Source: Photorhabdus luminescens subsp. luminescens (lineage in GTDB: Bacteria > Pseudomonadota > Gammaproteobacteria > Enterobacterales > Enterobacteriaceae). From it: DNA of 64,000 nt. The DNA lies in contig NZ_JXSK01000002.1 of assembly GCF_001083805.1 (NCBI RefSeq), forward strand, positions 62,001 through 126,000, read 5' to 3'. This document shows positions 36,250 through 45,304 of this stretch, in pieces; position 1 is the first letter of the stretch, and each line of letters opens with the position of its first letter. The notes beneath the pieces are model-generated. The model worked only from the letters and a program-made list of their open reading frames with translations. It did no database searches and was not told the origin of the DNA. Made by a program: the position numbers and the translations under genes.

Positions 36250-36959
36250 ATAAAACAATCGTATCTATTTGTATAGAATGGTAATTAATTCAGCTAACTA
36301 TTTAATTATTAAATAAATATTCACCATAACCTTAATATAATAATGGATATAATCTTAGATGAATCACCCAATAATGAGTGTAAAAATATCAATACATATA
36401 GATGTATAAATAAGAAATTATTTCAATATTAAATTAATTATAATGTTATTGTTCACATGGTAACTATATAACACCAAATTAACTATTTCACATTAATTAA
36501 AAAATACTTAACAATGATAAATAAAAATCAAAAATATATATCTCATCCAAATGATTTAAATAGGAAAAATTATTTTTTCAGATATAAAGATATTTATTAC
36601 GAGAATGATCACTAATATATAAATTATTAAATTCACTAAAACGAAAACATTACTGACATGACTTAAACTCTAACTAAATATCATTTTCCATTGATGAAAA
36701 ATTAAATAACCACAGTTTTTTAAAGTAAATTTAAATTAACTGTAATTTTTATAAAATAAATAATCAAATGGCAATATTGATACTATTTTAGCTCTAAGAT
36801 GAAAGAATTCAATTAAGTTATTTAAATAAAATCAGAGAAATCCCCTACCTTTCGACAGGGAATTTATGTAGATATAATAGCTGTTAGGTTAATATGAAAT
36901 TATTTGAGAAATCATGCCTCTCTGTCTAACCCTTAATATGATAAACAGCAAAATAGCAT
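36250..36959. other. AT-rich spacer
   Basis: About 700 bp with no gene, very AT-rich. A short hairpin near 36840-36865 (CCCCTACCTTTCGACAGGG) lies before the end of the MATE gene on the other strand; it is not clearly a terminator. Confidence 0.4.
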
Positions 36960-38249
36960 TCACAAAAAGCCCAAAACCAACCCATACCAAAACCCTATAA
37001 TTCCCATCCTCTCGGTTACCCAGTCTGTCAAAGCCAAAACAAACCCTAATGGCAAACCCACTAGCCAATAACCGAATAACGGCGCGTAAAATACCGATCG
37101 AGTATCATGAAAACCCCGTAAAATACCGGATAAAACCGCCTGACAAGAGTCAAAGAATTGGAACAGACATAACAGAAAGATGATGTTAAGCGCAATTATT
37201 ATGACTCCATTATCGTTAGTATAGAGTGAAATAAATGAACCTGCAAAATAGTAGATTAAAACACCAATAACTGCGGAAATAGATAAAATTAAAGCAATTG
37301 AGATCCTTATAGTGCCGATTAATGATGTTCTATCTCTCTTCCCAATATAGGAACCAACTTTTACAGTCACAGCGGCGGCAATCCCTCCAGTTATAGTATA
37401 GATGATCGAGGTAATATTAAGCATAATATTATGCGCAGCAATGACTTGAGCACCTAAAGGCGCCGCGGTTATCGCGATCACATCGAGAAAAACCATTTCA
37501 ACAAAAAGAGCCAATCCACTTGGCATGCTAATATAAAAAGTCTTCATCAAAGCATTATATTTCGGCAAACTAAAATCTGGCCTATAGCGACGATATTCCT
37601 TCTTTAGGAGAAAATAGATAATCAAGCATACAGCAATTAGATTATTAATAATTGCAGTTGTAATACCCGCGCCAATGCCGCCCATTGCTGGCAAACCCAG
37701 TTTCCCATAAATGAATATGTAATTTAATGGTATATTCAATAATAAAGAAGCCGCAGACAAATACATTGCGATTTTTGTGTCTTCCAATCCTTGTAGAAAG
37801 GAACGAAAAACATTAAATATCATAACACTAGGAACACCACAGGCCAAAGCAATAACATAGCCCTGGGTAATTTCTAAAATATGCTCATCAATACCGATGA
37901 ACGAAAGTAGCCAGCTAACTAACATTAATAAAAGAATTATTGGTATCGAAAGTATCACCGCCAGAAACAAGTAATTTTTAAGACTGTCTCTAATCCCTTC
38001 GTCATCATGTTGCGCTTTCTGCTTAGCGACATCTGCTGCCAGCATGATAATCATCCCATATCCCAATACAAATATAGGAAACCAAATACTACTGCCTAAT
38101 GTTACCGCTGCTAAATCAGCCGTAGCATAGTGACCAGACATTACAATATCAACAAAACTCATTGCTGTACGTGCTATCTGACTAACGATGATAGGGAAAG
38201 AGAAAAATAAAAGTTGTTTTAACTCCCGCCGATTTGAAAACGTAGCCAT
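36960..38249 (-). CDS. MATE-family multidrug exporter
   Basis: A 429-residue inner-membrane protein with about 12 hydrophobic helices, of the NorM-like MATE family. 'FPIIVSQIARTAMSFVDIVMSGHYATADLAAVTLGSSIWFPIFV' is the N-lobe signature, and 'PLNYIFIYGKLGLPAMGGIGAGITTAI' is the family repeat near residue 180. The family uses Na+ or H+ to export cationic drugs. It is complete. It is monocistronic and divergent from the methionine gene region. Confidence 0.9.
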   Translation of the reverse strand: MATFSNRRELKQLLFFSFPIIVSQIARTAMSFVDIVMSGHYATADLAAVTLGSSIWFPIFVLGYGMIIMLAADVAKQKAQHDDEGIRDSLKNYLFLAVILSIPIILLLMLVSWLLSFIGIDEHILEITQGYVIALACGVPSVMIFNVFRSFLQGLEDTKIAMYLSAASLLLNIPLNYIFIYGKLGLPAMGGIGAGITTAIINNLIAVCLIIYFLLKKEYRRYRPDFSLPKYNALMKTFYISMPSGLALFVEMVFLDVIAITAAPLGAQVIAAHNIMLNITSIIYTITGGIAAAVTVKVGSYIGKRDRTSLIGTIRISIALILSISAVIGVLIYYFAGSFISLYTNDNGVIIIALNIIFLLCLFQFFDSCQAVLSGILRGFHDTRSVFYAPLFGYWLVGLPLGFVLALTDWVTERMGIIGFWYGLVLGFL

Positions 38250-38644
38250 AAGAATCCTATTAATTTATTGGTTAGTGCCAATATTGATAATACTAACAAT
38301 AAATTACGACCAAAATCATTTAAAAAAGCCTGAAAAAGTGAGAATGACGAGTATACCCTCTATTTTCTCTCAGGCAACAACGAATAAATAAATTAAAGCA
38401 ATCTAACGAAAACTAACTATTTCACAGCAATTTTTGTGATCTTTATAAAAGATTGAATATTTATTTAAGTATTTTGTTCCCATTTTCTATTTTAATAGTT
38501 AATGTTGCTTGGCTGAAATTATTGAAGTATTTTGTGATAACATCCACATTATTAAAAAAATAATAATACTAACATAGCTAAAGCAAATAATTAGTAACTT
38601 TTTCAAATTATTTCTTTAATCAATAAAGAATTAGCGGAAATATC
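38250..38644. other. AT-rich spacer between divergent units
   Basis: About 400 bp, no gene seen. It should contain promoters of the MATE gene and of the 38645-40090 unit. No methionine-regulator (MetJ-type) box array was evident to me. Confidence 0.4.
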
Positions 38645-38800
38645 ATGTCTACACAGATATCTATTCTAATAGTTCATCAATCAAAAAGAGATATAAATCA
38701 AGTTCCTTGTGAGCAATTGCTAGCAATAGTAAGTCAGGCTATGATTTTAACAAAAGCCGCTTACACCCATTCATCAAAGATATATGTCATCTTACCGTAA
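38645..38800 (+). CDS. 51-residue ORF ahead of the MetY-type gene
   Basis: ATG 38645 starts an open frame of 51 codons, MSTQISILIVHQSKRDINQV then 'PCEQLLAIVSQAMILTKAAYTHSSKIYVILP', ending 15 bases before the next gene. It is not a classic leader (no Met/Cys run). The ribosome site is poor (GCGGAAATATC). It may be a short upstream gene or spurious. Confidence 0.35.
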   Translation: MSTQISILIVHQSKRDINQVPCEQLLAIVSQAMILTKAAYTHSSKIYVILP

Positions 38801-38815
38801 AAAAAGAGATCGAAA

Positions 38816-40090
38816 ATGAAACCAGAAACTCTTGCTATCCACGGCGGATATTCCCCTGATCCAACCACCAAAGCGGTTGCCGTTCCTATTTATCAAACGA
38901 CATCCTATGCGTTTGACGATACCCAACACGGCGCCGACCTATTTGATTTAAAGGTTGAGGGCAACATCTATTCCCGCATTATGAACCCGACTAATGATGT
39001 ATTAGAAAAACGGGTCGCTCTACTTGAAGGAGGAGTCGCGGCTTTGGCCGTCGCATCTGGCATGGCGGCCGTCACCTGCGCGATTCAATCCATTGCCAGC
39101 GTTGGAGATAACATTATCTCTGTTGCTAAGTTATATGGCGGCACTCATAACCTGTTAGCTCACACATTGCCGCGATTCGGGATTGAGACCCGGTTTGCTG
39201 AACACGATGATATTGCAGCATTGGAGTCACTGATTGATGATCGTACCAAGGCGGTATTTTGTGAATCTATTGGTAATCCGGCAGGTAATATTGTTGATCT
39301 GAAAAAATTTGCCGAAGTCGCTCATCGTCATGGCGTCCCTTTAATTGTTGACAATACTGTCGCCACTCCTGTGCTTTGCCGCCCCTTCGAGCATGGCGCC
39401 GATATCGTTATTCACTCTTTAACCAAGTATATGGGAGGGCATGGTAATTCTATTGGCGGCATCATTGTAGATTCCGGCAATTTCCCCTGGAAAAAATATC
39501 AGCAACGGTTTGCTATATTAACTACCCCAGATCCCTCCTATCATAACGTCGTTTATACCGAGCAATTCGGCAAAGCTGCATTTATCGGACACTGCCGTGT
39601 CGTACCGCTACGTAATATGGGAGCGGCACTATCGCCTTTTAATGCTTTCCTTATCCTGCAAGGATTGGAAACACTGGCATTAAGAATGGAACGTCATACT
39701 GAAAATGCGCTGAAAGTCGCTCATTATTTGCAAGATCATCCTCAAGTTAGTTGGGTGAAATATGCAGGGCTGCCAGATCATCCAGAACATGAATTAGCTC
39801 AACATTATATGAATGGGAAACCATCAGCTATCCTTTCCTTCGGTATTAAAGGCGGGAAGCAATCCGGCGCGCGATTTATTGATGCACTAAAATTGATTGT
39901 GCGCTTGGTTAATATTGGCGACGCTAAATCACTTGCTTGTCACCCAGCGTCAACAACGCATAGCCAATTAAATGATGAAGAGTTAATTAAAGCCGGCGTA
40001 TCACAGGATATGATTCGCTTGTCAATCGGCATTGAACATATCGACGATATTATTGCCGATCTTGCTCAAGCGCTGGATGCATCGAAATAA
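38816..40090 (+). CDS. metY: O-acetylhomoserine aminocarboxypropyltransferase (MetY type)
   Basis: A 424-residue PLP enzyme of the Cys/Met metabolism family. 'ETLAIHGGYSPDPTTKAVAVPIYQTTSYAFDDTQHGADLFDLKVEGNIYSRIMNPTNDVLEKR' and 'SVAKLYGGTHNLLAHTLPRFGIE' fit the MetY branch (O-acetyl-homoserine plus sulphide to homocysteine). PLP lysine: Lys204 in 'HSLTKYMGGHG'. The C-terminal 'KSLACHPASTTHSQLNDEELIKAGVSQDMIRLSIGIEHIDDIIADL' is typical. Enterobacteria mostly use succinylated homoserine, so MetY gives a second sulphur route. Good spacing (GAGATCGAAA) before ATG. Terminator follows. Confidence 0.9.
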   Translation: MKPETLAIHGGYSPDPTTKAVAVPIYQTTSYAFDDTQHGADLFDLKVEGNIYSRIMNPTNDVLEKRVALLEGGVAALAVASGMAAVTCAIQSIASVGDNIISVAKLYGGTHNLLAHTLPRFGIETRFAEHDDIAALESLIDDRTKAVFCESIGNPAGNIVDLKKFAEVAHRHGVPLIVDNTVATPVLCRPFEHGADIVIHSLTKYMGGHGNSIGGIIVDSGNFPWKKYQQRFAILTTPDPSYHNVVYTEQFGKAAFIGHCRVVPLRNMGAALSPFNAFLILQGLETLALRMERHTENALKVAHYLQDHPQVSWVKYAGLPDHPEHELAQHYMNGKPSAILSFGIKGGKQSGARFIDALKLIVRLVNIGDAKSLACHPASTTHSQLNDEELIKAGVSQDMIRLSIGIEHIDDIIADLAQALDASK

Positions 40091-40107
40091 TTTAGAGTCA
40101 CCATATA

Positions 40108-40127
40108 CCCCGTTCTGACGAACGGGG
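40108..40127 (+). terminator. Terminator of the MetY gene
   Basis: CCCCGTTC, a TGAC loop and GAACGGGG, followed by TTTCTATTT, 18 bases after the metY stop. Confidence 0.85.
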
Positions 40128-40379
40128 TTTCTATTTACTCACCATAACAACTTTCTTTACTGTATCTATTTCAATTATTTCTCCCCAATCAATATTGCCG
40201 ATTTTCATTTTCACCAATCAATATTAATTACGTCCAAAATAACTAAAAACAAAAAGCATAGGAGTAATAAATTAAGTCGGTAACCCTGTTGCCAATATTC
40301 GATTAAGTTACTCATCCCAGGAAAACGCGTCATAACGCCTAAATGGCTATTATTCACGTCAAACATACAAGGAAAATAG

Positions 40380-41174
40380 ATGAAAACTAAGCTAACCTAC
40401 ACGTTATTATTAAGCTCATTGATCTGCGGGTATGCTCTAGCAAAAGTCCCCAATGAATTTAGCCCTACTCCCTCATTTGAAGATAATTTCAATGGCGCCG
40501 CGCTTGATACCCAAAAATGGGATCACCGTGGTCTGGGTGTCAGAAATAATTGTATTAATACTCCATCAGCGGTTATTGTACGGAACGGTCATTTAACCAT
40601 AAAAACCTATTCCGATAGTTCTTCTGGCAAGCTACAGAATTATTGCGGCATGATTTCAACGCAAAAAAGTTTCCTACAAACATACGGCTATTGGGAAGCC
40701 GCTATCAGATTTAATCGTGCAGAAGGTAATCAAGTTGCATTCTGGGTCCAGTCACCGACAATCGGTCACGATTTAACAAATCCAGAAAAATCAGGTGTCG
40801 AAATTGATGTATTTGAACATTTAGCTGAAGCGACACAGGATAAATATGATCACGCTATTCACTGGAATGGTTATGGCAGCGCTCATAAGGAGTGGTCAAA
40901 GAAATTGTCTACCAATAAACTGACTGATGGTAAATTCCACAAATTTGCTGTGGCATGGACGCCGAGCGGTTATACATTTTATATTGATGATATTGCTCAA
41001 AACCTATCAGGGTTAGATCAAGTTCCAATTTCAATCGCCAACCAATATATTATTTTGAGTTCCGAAGTACCGCGCAGTTATCCAGCGCAAGGTTATGGCC
41101 CGATAAATAAAACAACCGCAACATTCGATGTGGATTATGTAAAAGTTTATCCGTATATCGGTAATAAGAAATAG
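40380..41174 (+). CDS. Secreted GH16-like glycoside hydrolase
   Basis: A 264-residue protein with a Sec signal peptide (cut after ALA, about residue 21) and a concanavalin-like GH16 domain: 'FEDNFNGAALDTQKWDHRGLGV', 'TYGYWEAAIRFNRAEGNQVAFWVQSP', then 'GVEIDVFEH' which is the catalytic E-I-D-x-F-E motif (nucleophile and acid/base Glu). 'DGKFHKFAVAWTPSGYTFYIDDIAQ' is the typical lower strand. Relatives cleave beta-1,3/1,4-glucans, agar or chitin-linked glucans; substrate here unknown. Promoter upstream not identified. Confidence 0.88.
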   Translation: MKTKLTYTLLLSSLICGYALAKVPNEFSPTPSFEDNFNGAALDTQKWDHRGLGVRNNCINTPSAVIVRNGHLTIKTYSDSSSGKLQNYCGMISTQKSFLQTYGYWEAAIRFNRAEGNQVAFWVQSPTIGHDLTNPEKSGVEIDVFEHLAEATQDKYDHAIHWNGYGSAHKEWSKKLSTNKLTDGKFHKFAVAWTPSGYTFYIDDIAQNLSGLDQVPISIANQYIILSSEVPRSYPAQGYGPINKTTATFDVDYVKVYPYIGNKK

Positions 41175-41232
41175 TCATTAATCAAGAAAAGGATAAATAA
41201 TTGGCGCCCAATCACTGGACGCCATTTTCTGA

Positions 41233-43326
41233 TTAGAATTTTACCCCTACTTTCGCCCACACTGTCCGGCCGGGTTCATTCACCGAAGTATTCGATGAAT
41301 AACCAAAGGTGCTATTACCGGCAAGGTTGAGGTGTTCGCTGTATTCTTTATCCAAAATATTGTCAATGCCAGCGCTAATTTTTACATTTTTGTTAACCTT
41401 ATAGGCCACGTTGGCAGAAAGCACGCCGAAACCTGAACTATCTTGAAAATCTTTGCCGACAACATTCCCCTGTCCCACGGCAATCCGATGCTGGCTGCTT
41501 ACCAATCGCCACAAGCCGGTACTACTCCAATCACCGCGTTCATAGGTCAATCCAAAGCGGGCTTCCAGAGGTGGAATCTGAGGCATCGGCTGGTTATCTG
41601 TCCTATTTTCTCCCCAGGCATAGGCAAGGCTGGCATCCGTTTTCCAATAATCTGTCAATTGATAACCGAAGCCCATTTCTCCGCCCATGATATTGGCATT
41701 AACGTTATCCGCCTGACTAATACGGGCGTTTTTCGGGCTATATCTGAATAAAATGAAATCATTTACACGCCCTATATAAGCGGATACCCAACCATTAAAA
41801 CGTTCCCCGGTATATTGAGCGCCGATATCAAGTTGAGTGGTTTTCTCACTTTTTACCCCATCAAAAGCACTGGTACTCCCCGCCGGACCATATGTAGGCG
41901 AGAACAATTCCCAATAATCGGGGAAACGTTCGGTATAACCAATACCGGCATAAAACATCATTGGCATATCAGCCAGAGTATGCTCTAAGCGCATAAAACC
42001 ACTCGGTAAAGTATCATCACGCTCTTTTTCACTATTACCAGCAAATTTCTTTACCCGGCTGCGATCAAGACGAGCACCGGTTATTAATTCGCTCTGTTCT
42101 GTGGCATACCAAGTTAGCTCACTAAATAGACCATAGTTATAGAATTGCGCATCCTTTTGCCATCCACTACCCATTTTATTACGGTGGGTATTGGTTTGTG
42201 TATCCGCGCCACTTTCCAATTTGAAGTCTTGCCATAGCCAAGTGCCCATGACTCGCCCCCCGACAACGCGACGATCCAGTTGCATCGACATACCGTGGTT
42301 CATATTCATGTGCATACCGCACCCATGTTTACAACCCGAAGAAGACATGCCCATCGACATGGCGCTATTCGGAGAACGCAAGGTTATATTGTCCATAATA
42401 TGGTTGGTATAGTTGTAATAAACTTGGGCTTCAACCTTATCCAGTACCTCACCGATGTGAGATTTTTCAAAACGTACACCAAGACTTTCACGTTTGAATT
42501 GTGAACCGTCCATACTACGTCCGGCATAACGGGCCTCTCCATCACCTTTACCCACGGTCAGTTCGAGCAATGTGTCTTTATCCGGTGTCCATCCCAACGC
42601 CAGATCACTATTCCATTTATCCCAACGTGAAGGGACGCGATATCCACCGCCATCTTTGTAGTCATTTGAACGGGATTTATTTGCCATTAAACGTAAATAT
42701 CCCAATTCACTACCAACACTAGCATCAACATTGCCATCCCAACGGTCATTTGAACCCGTCAGTCCACTGGCATTGAATTTGACTCCCGGCTGATCAAAGC
42801 GAGGATGTTCGCGTTCAAATCTTACGGTCCCTGCCGAAGCGCCAGCCCCCCACAACACCGTTTGAGGCCCTTTAATGACTGTCAGCAAATCATAACTTTC
42901 TGGCGAAATGTAGGATGAAGGGGCATCCATTCTGCCGGGACACGCTCCTAGCATTTCTGCGCCATCAGTCAGGAGCTTAATTCTTGAACCAAACATACCC
43001 CGAAATACCGGATCGCCATTAGTGCCGCCATTACGGATTTGAGAAAATCCGGGTATGGTTTTTAAATAATCAGAACCATCACTTGCCGGAACTGGCTGAC
43101 GAGGCGTTTTTGGCGAGGTGACAATCGCTAAAGGAGAGTACAAAGGCGCGGTTACGGTAATCACATCCCCATCATTGGTTTTTGAACCCTTTATATGGTC
43201 GTGCGTATCCGATGCGGTTTCAGCCGCATAGCCATTAAAAGTCGCTAGCAGAAAAAGCGGCATTGCCGAACGGATACAATGGGATAGCATATTTTTTTTA
43301 TGAGAAGAATTTTTTTCGAACATCAT
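41233..43326 (-). CDS. TonB-dependent copper receptor
   Basis: A 697-residue outer-membrane receptor of the OprC/NosA copper type. Signal peptide to about 35; plug 'IPGFSQIRNGGTNGDPVFRGMFGSRIKLLTDGAEMLGACPGRMDAPSSYISPESYDLLTVIKGPQTVLWG' is diagnostic, including the conserved Cys ('GACPGRMD'). A Met/His/Cys-rich external loop ('SSGCKHGCGMHMNMNHGMSMQ', about residues 330-350) should bind copper. C-terminus ends in 'AKVGVKF'. It follows the DUF2946 gene, as in other copper loci. Copper-related regulation was not visible. Confidence 0.92.
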   Translation of the reverse strand: MMFEKNSSHKKNMLSHCIRSAMPLFLLATFNGYAAETASDTHDHIKGSKTNDGDVITVTAPLYSPLAIVTSPKTPRQPVPASDGSDYLKTIPGFSQIRNGGTNGDPVFRGMFGSRIKLLTDGAEMLGACPGRMDAPSSYISPESYDLLTVIKGPQTVLWGAGASAGTVRFEREHPRFDQPGVKFNASGLTGSNDRWDGNVDASVGSELGYLRLMANKSRSNDYKDGGGYRVPSRWDKWNSDLALGWTPDKDTLLELTVGKGDGEARYAGRSMDGSQFKRESLGVRFEKSHIGEVLDKVEAQVYYNYTNHIMDNITLRSPNSAMSMGMSSSGCKHGCGMHMNMNHGMSMQLDRRVVGGRVMGTWLWQDFKLESGADTQTNTHRNKMGSGWQKDAQFYNYGLFSELTWYATEQSELITGARLDRSRVKKFAGNSEKERDDTLPSGFMRLEHTLADMPMMFYAGIGYTERFPDYWELFSPTYGPAGSTSAFDGVKSEKTTQLDIGAQYTGERFNGWVSAYIGRVNDFILFRYSPKNARISQADNVNANIMGGEMGFGYQLTDYWKTDASLAYAWGENRTDNQPMPQIPPLEARFGLTYERGDWSSTGLWRLVSSQHRIAVGQGNVVGKDFQDSSGFGVLSANVAYKVNKNVKISAGIDNILDKEYSEHLNLAGNSTFGYSSNTSVNEPGRTVWAKVGVKF

Positions 43327-43481
43327 CTTGCCTTAATGTGAATCCACCTTCCAAAGTGATATTTCTATCAAAAGCGGAATACGTTATAGAATCCAACCAA
43401 ATCGTTTTTGGTATGAGCAAGCTTTTCCTGACTCAACAAGTTGCAGGACAAAGCGTTGCAATTATGTTTAAACCAATGAGA

Positions 43482-44027
43482 TTAGATCTGTTCAGGCGGA
43501 GCGCGAGGCAACGAATCAGAAAAGATGAAATGCGGCAGAAAGGAAGCTACGGTTTGAATCGGTGGCGGCCGTGAAGTCAGCGAAGTTGACCAAAATAGCG
43601 GTGTATTCGCCAAATCCAGTATAGGTACATGGATCAGAAAAACGCAGTACCCACAAGCAATATCCTCCAACATCGACATACCACCGCCAGCATGTATACC
43701 CATCTGCATGCCATCATGATGGCTGGTACTATATAATTTAGTACTATGCGATTTAGTACTATGCGATTTAGTAACATGTGATGCGGAAGAAACGTCAGAA
43801 TGAGACATATTCCGAGGCATATCATCGTCAGATGACATCACCCTATGGCAATCGACCACTCTCGATGAATGAGCCTCACTAATGCGCGCATGTTCCAGCG
43901 ATCGGGAAATCACTGGCGCAATGAACAACATCAGTATCGCGAATATACCGAGCCAGGCTGGCAGGCGATTCCGCGATATGTAAAACCGGATCAGTGACAA
44001 ACTAAGCCTATTCTGTAGAGAACACAT
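43482..44027 (-). CDS. DUF2946 protein paired with the copper receptor
   Basis: A 181-residue protein: a basic N-terminus, one hydrophobic helix (about 27-40), then a His/Ser/Met-rich stretch 'SDVSSASHVTKSHSTKSHSTKLYSTSHHDGMQMGIHAGGG', followed by 'CGYCVFLIHVP', the DUF2946 signature (Cys-x-x-Cys...His). It probably binds copper in the membrane or periplasm. Three 15-bp tandem repeats (43737-43781) encode part of the His/Ser stretch, so this segment could vary in length. The gene lies upstream of the copper receptor on the same strand. Confidence 0.8.
   Translation of the reverse strand: MCSLQNRLSLSLIRFYISRNRLPAWLGIFAILMLFIAPVISRSLEHARISEAHSSRVVDCHRVMSSDDDMPRNMSHSDVSSASHVTKSHSTKSHSTKLYSTSHHDGMQMGIHAGGGMSMLEDIACGYCVFLIHVPILDLANTPLFWSTSLTSRPPPIQTVASFLPHFIFSDSLPRAPPEQI
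43737..43781 (-). repeat. 15-bp tandem repeat inside the DUF2946 gene
   Basis: TTTAGTACTATGCGA occurs exactly at 43737-43751 and 43752-43766, and the third unit at 43767-43781 (TTTAGTAACATGTGA) differs at three bases. In protein this gives repeated His-Ser-Thr-Lys. Unit length is a multiple of three, so copy changes keep the frame. Confidence 0.85.
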
Positions 44028-44369
44028 TCAGGGACGGGATTGTACGTATTTAACGACCAAATGTTAAAACACTTTATGCAGGAATGTCGCTTTGGCGACA
44101 AAATTTATTGTTTTTCTATAGGTAACAGGTTTTTTTTCACTCATTCGACCAAAAATACCGAAAACCCAGCCTGTCACAATAGCAACATTCTTAGCAATAT
44201 AAAGCTGCCCATTTTTGCAAAGTAAAACAACCGGCTTCAATCCAATAAGTCAGCCGACGGGGCCAAGTCGCCTGACTGTGATAATCGGCACTAAAAATGC
44301 CATTTACGTTAGCCCCAAGGCATTTTTTCACCTTATTATTACCATTAACTGCCCCGTTATTTCCGACAA
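44028..44369. other. 340-bp spacer separating the copper pair from the biosynthetic operon
   Basis: No gene and no strong terminator seen. The promoter of the DUF2946 gene lies here. The weak hairpins do not support a clear transcription stop after the JmjC gene. Confidence 0.4.
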
Positions 44370-45203
44370 TTAACTTAATTCAGGAATCAACATGCGAATA
44401 AAACTCGCCTGCTCAGGCGATATATCATCGTCGTTCGTTATAGCGTTCTTAACAAGCGCCAAATTCGTGTCATTAATAAAATTTTCAGTGATTGAAATTC
44501 CTGACGCCAAATTTTTAACTTGGTGATAGTGTGTACAAGGAGTGAAAACAATATCACCAGGATTCTGTATACAATGAATACCCTGCGCCTGAGTGAAATC
44601 GGGATATAAGGCCAGATCGGGGTTAAAAGCATCAACTTTGCCATAACCTATTTTCGCTGCTTCTTCCGGCCCATAAAATACCCACTCTTTTCGACCACTA
44701 ATAACCGCATTCCAGGCGTGAGTAGAAGCAATGTCCAAATGCAAACGAGAACCACTGTTTTTAGGTCCCATATAAATCCAGCGAAGTAATAGTAATGCTG
44801 CTTCATTATGCAAAATATCGTCTGCAACACGCTGACGAATCAAGCAGGAAAAATAGTCAGGGACCTCATAATCATTCACCAATTCTTTAAAATAGAGCGA
44901 AAACTGCCACGCAGAAGCATAATAAGGATCGAGTTCTTCCACATCTTTTATATAATCAATATAGTCACCAAGAGACATATATTTATTATCTTTATTATTT
45001 GATGATCGAAATACTTTTATCAGGTGATGACCAAATTTTTGCTGAAAATAGTTCCATGTCCACTTCGTTCTTGCTACCCACTGTTCAGCCCCTCCTCGAA
45101 TAATAAAAGGGACTCTATCCAGCATACAAGTAAACACATCCTCGATAGATGGCATGGTGAACTCTACACATTTCTGACATCCAGAATTAAAAAAATCCAT
45201 CAT
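44370..45203 (-). CDS. JmjC/cupin-8 Fe(II)/2-oxoglutarate oxygenase
   Basis: A 277-residue oxygenase of the JmjC/cupin-8 family. 'VPFIIRGGAEQWVARTKWTWNYFQQKFG' opens the domain. The iron ligands are His155 and Asp157 in 'RLHLDIASTHAWNAVISGRKEWVFY' and His227 in 'FTPCTHYHQVKNL', forming the HxD...H triad. Bacterial relatives hydroxylate amino-acid side chains. It is the last gene of the leftward biosynthetic operon, 101 bp after the acylase. In this context it should hydroxylate a peptide residue or free amino acid; substrate unknown. Confidence 0.87.
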   Translation of the reverse strand: MMDFFNSGCQKCVEFTMPSIEDVFTCMLDRVPFIIRGGAEQWVARTKWTWNYFQQKFGHHLIKVFRSSNNKDNKYMSLGDYIDYIKDVEELDPYYASAWQFSLYFKELVNDYEVPDYFSCLIRQRVADDILHNEAALLLLRWIYMGPKNSGSRLHLDIASTHAWNAVISGRKEWVFYGPEEAAKIGYGKVDAFNPDLALYPDFTQAQGIHCIQNPGDIVFTPCTHYHQVKNLASGISITENFINDTNLALVKNAITNDDDISPEQASFIRMLIPELS

Positions 45204-45304
45204 ATTTATATAGTTCCAAAGAATAAGTAGTATTTTCGATAACTGACGGAACCCATCCGCCAGTTAATAATTTTATCCAGCCAAGGCCCAAATAATCTGA
45301 TTGC

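Noticed and set aside
41443-42722. Several 70-100-residue plus-strand ORFs
   Set aside because: They are antisense shadows of the copper-receptor gene.
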